From Dictyostelium firmibasis (Eukaryota > Evosea > Eumycetozoa > Dictyosteliales > Dictyosteliaceae), in NCBI GenBank assembly GCA_036169595.1, contig CM069769.1:1845001-1875000 (forward strand): a stretch of 30,000 bases of DNA. Reading direction: 5' to 3'. Positions 18,798 through 30,000 of this stretch are shown one piece after another. The notes under the pieces were generated by a model that searched no databases, had not been told where the DNA came from, and saw only the letters and a program-made list of their open reading frames with translations. Numbering within the stretch: position 1 is the first letter of the stretch; each line of letters opens with the position of its first letter. Made by a program: the position numbers and the translations under genes.

Positions 18798-18843
<46 letters not shown>
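18798..18843. repeat. (ATT)n microsatellite
   Basis: About 15 ATT triplets immediately downstream of the stop codon of the minus-strand CRAL-TRIO gene, in its presumed 3' untranslated region. Confidence 0.9.
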
Positions 18844-18857
18844 TTTTGATCATTATA

Positions 18858-19848
<991 letters not shown>

Positions 19849-20424
19849 TTTTTTTATTATTACTTAATTTGTTTTTTTTTTTTTTATTAATTAGCCTTTT
19901 TTATAGTTTTTTTTTTTTTTTTTAATTAAAAATAAGCAACACAATGTTTCATTTATAAAAATATAACAAAAAAAAATAAAAAAAAATAAAAAAAAAATTA
20001 AAAAAAAAATAAAAATAAAAAAAAAAAATTTTAAAAAAAAATAAAAAAATTAAAATAAATAAAAATTTATTCAAAAAGGCAATTCATATGTGTGTCGCAA
20101 TCGATGACAAGTAAATATAACCTTCTGTATCATTAATGTGTCACTTTTTTATAAAAATTTTATCAATTTTTTAGGAGAGAGACAGTAATAATTTAATTTC
20201 TACTACATCTTTAAAAATGTAAATATTTGTTTTTTTAGTATAATTTTTTTTTTTTTATTTTTTTCTTTGTAATTTTTTTTTTTTTCTTACAAATATCTTT
20301 TATATTTCTCATATAAAGAATCCCAAATATCTTGTATTTTTTTTTGATTTTTTTTTTTTTTTTTAAGTTTTTTTTGAAGTTTTTTCAATCCCAAATTTAA
20401 ATTAAAATTTTTTCCCTCAAAACT

Positions 20425-20463
<39 letters not shown>

Positions 20464-20477
20464 TATCACATTTTCAT
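19849..20477. other. Divergent spacer between the CRAL-TRIO and testin-like genes
   Basis: It is mostly A/T filler with long runs (19976-20050, 20429-20457). A non-repetitive patch at about 20085-20215 (GGCAATTCATATGTGTGTCGCAATCG and on) has no open frame above 25 codons. A minus-strand frame at 20469-20287 is Lys-rich because of T-runs. Its end, QDIWDSLYEKYKRY, followed by a GTAAG donor-like site, is more protein-like, but no downstream exon could be found. Confidence 0.5.
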
Positions 20478-21203
20478 ATGGATGATATTAATCCTATGTC
20501 AACAATATCAACAACAAAAGTAGAGGATAATAAGGAGAATGAAAGGAAAGAATATCTATTAAACCTTTTAAAGAAAGGTGTTCAAATTACAAATAGAGAA
20601 AGAGAGGAATTAATGTTTAAATATAAGATTAATGATCTCTCACTCTTTAGAACACCATCACAACAACCACAATCTCAAGAAAATTTAAATAATTCCACTT
20701 TGAAAATGATTTCAAATTTAGAGATTAAAACCAACGTTGATGAATTTGATAAAAGTAGTGATAATGAAAATGAAAATCATAGTAGCAACATTAAAAATAC
20801 ATCCAATTTAAAAAAGTATCAATATAGAGAGGTTGAAGATGATGAATCAAATTTACAAAAAAATAATCAAGATTTACAAAAATTATCAAATAACAATAAC
20901 AACAACAATAACAACAACAACAACAACAGTATTAATTGTGAAGTTAATAATGATGATAATGAAAACATTGATAATAATATTATTAATAAACATGATTATG
21001 TTTGTGAAAATTGTAAATGGTGTGATGGTTATGAAATTGATAGCAAAAGTAAAGAACAGCTTTGTATAAATTGTAAATGTAGTTTAATCCATCACATAAC
21101 GACCAACAATAATGGCTATGATGATGATGAAGACGATGAACAAGATTATTTCAGTAGTATTAGTGATGAAGAAGCTGATTACCATGGAGATGATGGAAAT
21201 TGA
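20478..21203 (+). CDS. Acidic Asn-rich protein with testin-like Cys cluster
   Basis: A single exon of 241 aa. The N-terminal 60 residues are charged and contain an RPEL-like stretch, EYLLNLLKKGVQITNREREE. Residues 60-170 are Asn/Ser/Asp-rich with a 13-residue Asn run. Residues 176-206 form a compact Cys cluster, CENCKWCDGYEIDS...LCINCKCSLIHH, with pattern C-x2-C-x2-C-x-G-Y-E-x10-C-x2-C-x-C-x3-HH. This closely resembles the N-terminal Cys cluster of animal testin (CLKCKEKCEGFELHF...CRNCKCGQEEHD), which precedes the PET and LIM domains there. Here no PET or LIM domain follows, only an acidic tail rich in Asp and Glu. A zinc-binding role is likely from the pattern; the biological role is unknown. 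A partial, diverged copy of the 3' end lies at 22104-22200. Confidence 0.82.
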   Translation: MDDINPMSTISTTKVEDNKENERKEYLLNLLKKGVQITNREREELMFKYKINDLSLFRTPSQQPQSQENLNNSTLKMISNLEIKTNVDEFDKSSDNENENHSSNIKNTSNLKKYQYREVEDDESNLQKNNQDLQKLSNNNNNNNNNNNNNSINCEVNNDDNENIDNNIINKHDYVCENCKWCDGYEIDSKSKEQLCINCKCSLIHHITTNNNGYDDDEDDEQDYFSSISDEEADYHGDDGN

Positions 21204-21979
21204 AATTATATTTTAAATAATTATTAAAAAAAATTAAAATAAATTAAAATAAATAAAATCATTATAATAATAAGTATAATGGGTTATTTGCAAAAAATAG
21301 TGTATTGGTGTTTTTCTACTTTTTTTTTTTTTTTCGACAATTATTTTAATGTTTTTGACAATTTACAAAAAAAAAAATAACAGAGTGTAAAAATAAAAAA
21401 TAGTAAATATCTTCTTTTTTTTTTTTCATAATATTATTTTTTTTAAAAAATTTTTTTTTTTTAATTGAAAAGTCTTGCTTTAGTGAGAATTAATAGAAAT
21501 TCTAATTAGGCTTTTAGAATAACTATTTGTTTCCATATGCAAACTTGGTGAGAATTTATAATAATATTTCATTATTATTATTGTATACATGAGTTAGCCA
21601 TCTTTTTTTTAAATTTTTTTGTTTATTATTTAACAGAAGTGGAAAAGTTTAAATTTTTTCAAAAAAAAAACTTTAATTTATTTTATTGAAAAAAGAAATT
21701 TTATATGGTGATTTTAAATAATTTTTTTAGGCGAAACTTTTTCTAAAGTTCAAGTTTTTTTTTTTTTTTTTTTTTTTGTTTCTCTTTCAATCTTATCTCA
21801 TATAATATAGAAACATTATTATATTGAAAAAATTAAAACATATCATTTTATTTGTAGTTCACTAAAATCAAACATTTTGATTTTATATTTTTATTTTTGA
21901 ATTTTTTAACAATTATCAAAGAAAAAATGTGCCAAATAATATTTTTAAAAAATCTCAAAATAATCTTAATTCAATATTA

Positions 21980-22010
<31 letters not shown>

Positions 22011-22103
22011 AAAGATAAATTAATTAACAAATCAATTCTACAAAAAAAAAAAAAAAAAAAATAAAAAAAATAAAAAACAAAAAAACAAAAAATACCTAGT
22101 AGT
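21204..22103. other. Intergenic A/T-rich region downstream of the testin-like gene
   Basis: About 900 bases without an open frame of useful length. A more complex patch at about 21470-21610 contains two similar words, TTTAGTGAGAATTAATAGAA and CTTGGTGAGAATTTATAATA, about 65 bases apart. The rest is A/T filler with poly-T at 21751-21777 and 21985-22009. No RNA gene signature was seen. Confidence 0.5.
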
Positions 22104-22200
22104 TAAGAATAACTTTGTATAAATTGTAAATGTAGTTTAATCCATCGTGCTTACTTAAAATAATAGCTACGATAATTATGGTGATGATAATCAAGATAGT
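22104..22200 (+). pseudogene. Partial duplicate of the testin-like gene's 3' end
   Basis: The stretch ACTTTGTATAAATTGTAAAT and the following GTAGTTTAATCCATC is nearly identical to bases about 21058-21094 of the upstream gene, the codons for LCINCKCSLIH. After that similarity weakens but stays visible (ATAATAGCTACGATAATTATGGTGATGATAATCAAGAT against AATAATGGCTATGATGATGATGAAGACGATGAACAAGAT). The copy lacks the N-terminal part and the first three cysteines. It has in-frame disruptions and no promoter or start, so it is a broken fragment, probably left by a local duplication. Confidence 0.8.
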
Positions 22201-23616
22201 ACGTTGGTGGTAAAAAAAAATATAATAGAAAAAAAATATAAAAAAAATATAAAAATAAAAAATATTATTATTATTATTATTATTATTATAATTTAGTGGA
22301 GGAATTGAGAGTAGGATAGTGAAAAATAGTGAAAAAAGTAAAATATCGTATTATTTTTGATATATATATTTTTTTGTTTTTATAAATTTTTTAGAACAAA
22401 ATATTTTTTTTAAAAAAAAAAAAATAAAATCTCAAACCCAATATAGTCGGGAAAGTAACCTTTGGTGGTGATTATATAATAATGTGTCACACCAAAAACT
22501 TTTATTTTATTTTTATTATTTTCGAAATAAAAAAAAAAAATAAAATAGAAAGAACAGCGCGAAATCCAATCACATGATTTTTTTTTTTTCAAAAATAATT
22601 TTTTTTTAATTTTTTTTTTTTTTTTATTTTTTTTTTGATTTTTTTTTTTTTTTTTTTTAGGTTTTTTTCCATTTTGGGTTTTTCTATTTATGATAGAGGA
22701 TGCTTCACCAAAAAAAAAAATGAATTTTTTTTTAATTTTTTTTTTTTTTTTGATAAAAAAAAACTTTTTTTAATTTTTTTTTTATTTTTTTATATATTAT
22801 TTTTTTTTTTTTAAATTAGATACTTACGTTATCATATTCATAGTTTAACATTAAAATTAATTAATAAACTGATTTGAAAAAAAAAATAAATAAATAAATA
22901 AATAAAAAATAAAAAAAATATAAAAAAAAAAAATAAAAAAAAAAAAAAATAAAAATAACACTACCCACATTACACATTTTGATCAAAATAACATTTTTCA
23001 ACCAAGCTTTTCCATAGAGTAGGTTATAAACACACAACCCATTAAAAAAAAGAAAAAAAATAAAAAAAAAAAAAGAAAAAAAATAAAAACAAAAAAAATA
23101 AAATAAAAACAAAAACAAAAAAAAAACACTACACACACTACACTATAATATCAAAAATAAAAAAAAAAAAAAAAAAAAAAAAAAATAACATAAAAGTTTT
23201 TAGAATAGAATAATAACATAAAAAAAACCGAATTTATTTGTTTTTAATTATTATTTTATTTTATTTTTTATATAATATTTTAATTATAATTATTTAATTT
23301 TTTTTTATTTTCATTTTTTTTTTTTTTCATTTTTTTTTAATATAAACTACAATTATTAACACAATCAACAAAATCAATCTTTTATTTCATTACACTAGAT
23401 TTCCAAATTTGATATATATATAAATATAAAAAAATAAAATATATACAGTAAAATAATTTATAAATAAATAATAGAAAAAAAATAACATTAGTATACAAGT
23501 GATAGTGACAATAACAATTTTCTAATATAATTTGGCATACACAATTTTAATTAAATTTTTAATTTGATCTGATTTAATTTTATTCTAATTTATTTTTTAT
23601 GTAAATTTTTTTTCAA

Positions 23617-23659
<43 letters not shown>

Positions 23660-23800
23660 ATATAAATAAAAAAGAAAATAAAAAAAAATCAATCACTTCA
23701 TTTAATGGTTGGTTCTTTTTTTTTTTTTTTTTTTTTTATTATTTAAATAAAAAAAAAAAAATTGGTAAAATTATTGTATAAATAAAAAAATAGAGTTAAT
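22201..23800. other. Long A/T-rich intergenic region before the histidine kinase gene
   Basis: About 1.6 kb dominated by poly-A and poly-T. An (ATT)n run sits at about 22261-22290. Patches with more complex sequence are 22430-22580, which includes an imperfect inverted repeat and a 60-codon minus-strand frame, and 22955-23040, where a 12-base palindrome TTTTGATCAAAA occurs near 22978-22989. None shows convincing coding, tRNA or class I RNA features. The last few hundred bases should contain the kinase promoter. Confidence 0.5.
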
Positions 23801-29240
<5,440 letters not shown>

Positions 29241-29388
29241 TTTTTTACCCCTTTTTTTTTCTATTTATATATATAATTTTTTTGTACCAATAAAAAAAAA
29301 AATAATAAAACTACAAAATTGTAAAATAAAAATAATAAAGCTGTATGAAAAATAATAATAAAAAAAAGTATAATAATATAAAATGTAT

Positions 29389-29422
<34 letters not shown>

Positions 29423-29434
29423 TTTTTTTTTTTA

Positions 29435-30000
29435 TTAAATTAAATCTTTAAATAAATATTTTAATTGTTCATCTGTTGATTAAAAAAATGGTTTATTATT
29501 AGAAAAATAATTATTTTATACAATTATTGTGATATAAAAAAAAAAAAAAAACTTACAAGATGCAATTGTTAAAGCATTACCAGGAGCAATCCACCATATT
29601 CTAGCACCCATACCTTTTACAAAAGCTTTTGGACCTTCTTCTTTTAAGATTGTTTTAAATGAATCCCACATACCATTATAAATTTGTTTTTCAGTTGTAC
29701 GTTGAACTTGAATTCTAGTTTTAATAACATCCAAAGGACAAGTAACTGCAGCTGCAAAAGCACCAGCAAAGAAACCAGACCCCAATTGATATGGTATTGG
29801 TAGATAATCATTTTTTTCTTTGGATAAAAAAGTTGATATAGTTGATTTACATTTCTCATAAACAGAGAAATAAATACCAACAAATGGACCATAGGTTGCT
29901 AATGCTGGCATAAAACCACGATATAATCCTCTAATACCTTCTTCTTGTAAAATAACTTTACCTGCATGAAAGCTACCTTTATAGTAGGTTTGATTTGGGT
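29435..30000 (-). CDS. Mitochondrial carrier family protein, C-terminal part (partial)
   Basis: The 5' part lies beyond the right edge. The visible exons on the minus strand are 30000-29557 and 29472-29435, joined across a phase 1 intron (TCTT|GTAAGT ... CAACAG|AT). The C-terminus reads ALTIASYEQLKYLFKDLI. Visible are the end of the second carrier repeat (GSFHAGKVILQEEGIRGLYR, FMPALATYGPFVGIYFSVYE) and the complete third repeat, with its signature CPLDVIKTRIQVQ (P-x-D-x-x-K), then GMWDSFKTILKEEGPKAFVK and GMGARIWWIAPGNALTIASY. By family knowledge these proteins move metabolites across the mitochondrial inner membrane with three two-helix repeats. The ending and the GNALTIASYE motif recall the SLC25A44-like subgroup, but the substrate cannot be read from this part. 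Confidence 0.93.

Larger units (their letters stand above)
18501..18857. other. Spacer between class I RNA copy 2 and the CRAL-TRIO gene
   Basis: It contains three copies of a short word, ATTGCTATATAA (about 18554-18565, 18583-18594 and 18607-18618), the second flanking repeat copy (18565-18608), several A-runs and an (ATT)n repeat at 18798-18843 just past the 3' end of the minus-strand gene. No open frame of useful length is visible. Confidence 0.6.

Noticed and set aside
20287-20469. Minus-strand 60-codon frame ending QDIWDSLYEKYKRY next to a GTAAG donor-like site
   Set aside because: Most of it is Lys/Phe from T-runs, and none of the acceptors I tried downstream opens a continuing frame. 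The last 15 residues look protein-like, but that is not enough to call a gene.
22410-22592. Minus-strand 60-codon frame containing VFGVTHYYIITTKGYFPDYI
   Set aside because: Flanked by poly-Phe from A-runs, no gene-like context and no known motif. Kept only as part of a complex patch in the findings.
22861-23136. Minus-strand frame rich in Phe and Tyr with a short complex middle
   Set aside because: Composition is that of A/T repeats read in frame; no conserved motif and no splice context.

Overview
The window looks like chromosomal DNA of the social amoeba Dictyostelium discoideum. Intergenic DNA is almost pure A/T with long poly-A and poly-T runs. Codons are A/T-ending, introns are short and AT-rich with GTAAGT/GTATGT-like donors, and proteins carry long Asn (AAT) and Gln (CAA) tracts. 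The Dictyostelium-type class I non-coding RNAs described below point to the same lineage. I assigned species and gene identities by reading motifs; no database search was run.

Layout, left to right. 1-296: leader and promoter with an (AAATC)n tandem repeat. 297-4047 (+): three-exon RhoGEF with three calponin-homology domains, matching Trix. 4542-5123 (+): OsmC-type peroxidase. 5392-6245 (-): Rab32-type GTPase. 6938-7597 (+): EBP-type sterol isomerase. 7800-9248 (-): Paf1 transcription elongation subunit. 9905-10810 (-): pyrroline-5-carboxylate reductase. 12072-12935 (-): signal peptidase complex subunit SPC25/SPCS2, rebuilt from three exons. 13494-14407 (+): Rad52. 15210-15931 (+): dual-specificity phosphatase. 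16560-18620: an accessory patch with two class I ncRNA genes on the + strand and, between them on the - strand, the broken left end of a retroelement (GC-rich terminal repeat plus gag-like ORF). 18858-19848 (-): CRAL-TRIO/BCH-domain protein. 20478-21203 (+): acidic, Asn-rich protein with a testin-like Cys cluster; a partial copy of its 3' end lies about 1 kb downstream. 23801-29240 (+): hybrid histidine kinase with very long Asn tracts. 29435-30000 (-): C-terminal part of a mitochondrial carrier, running off the window.

The genes do not form an operon or pathway; they are ordinary separately transcribed housekeeping and signalling genes. The most interesting region is 16.5-18.6 kb. Two class I RNA genes share a promoter layout (TCCCAmAAC about 78 nt upstream and GAATGTGTAAA just before the RNA) and flank the retroelement relic. 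The relic's reading frame runs into the first RNA gene. Other points worth a look: a Rab32-like GTPase with His in place of the catalytic Gln, a receiver-like domain without a phosphoacceptor Asp in the histidine kinase, and the testin-like Cys cluster with its duplicated remnant.
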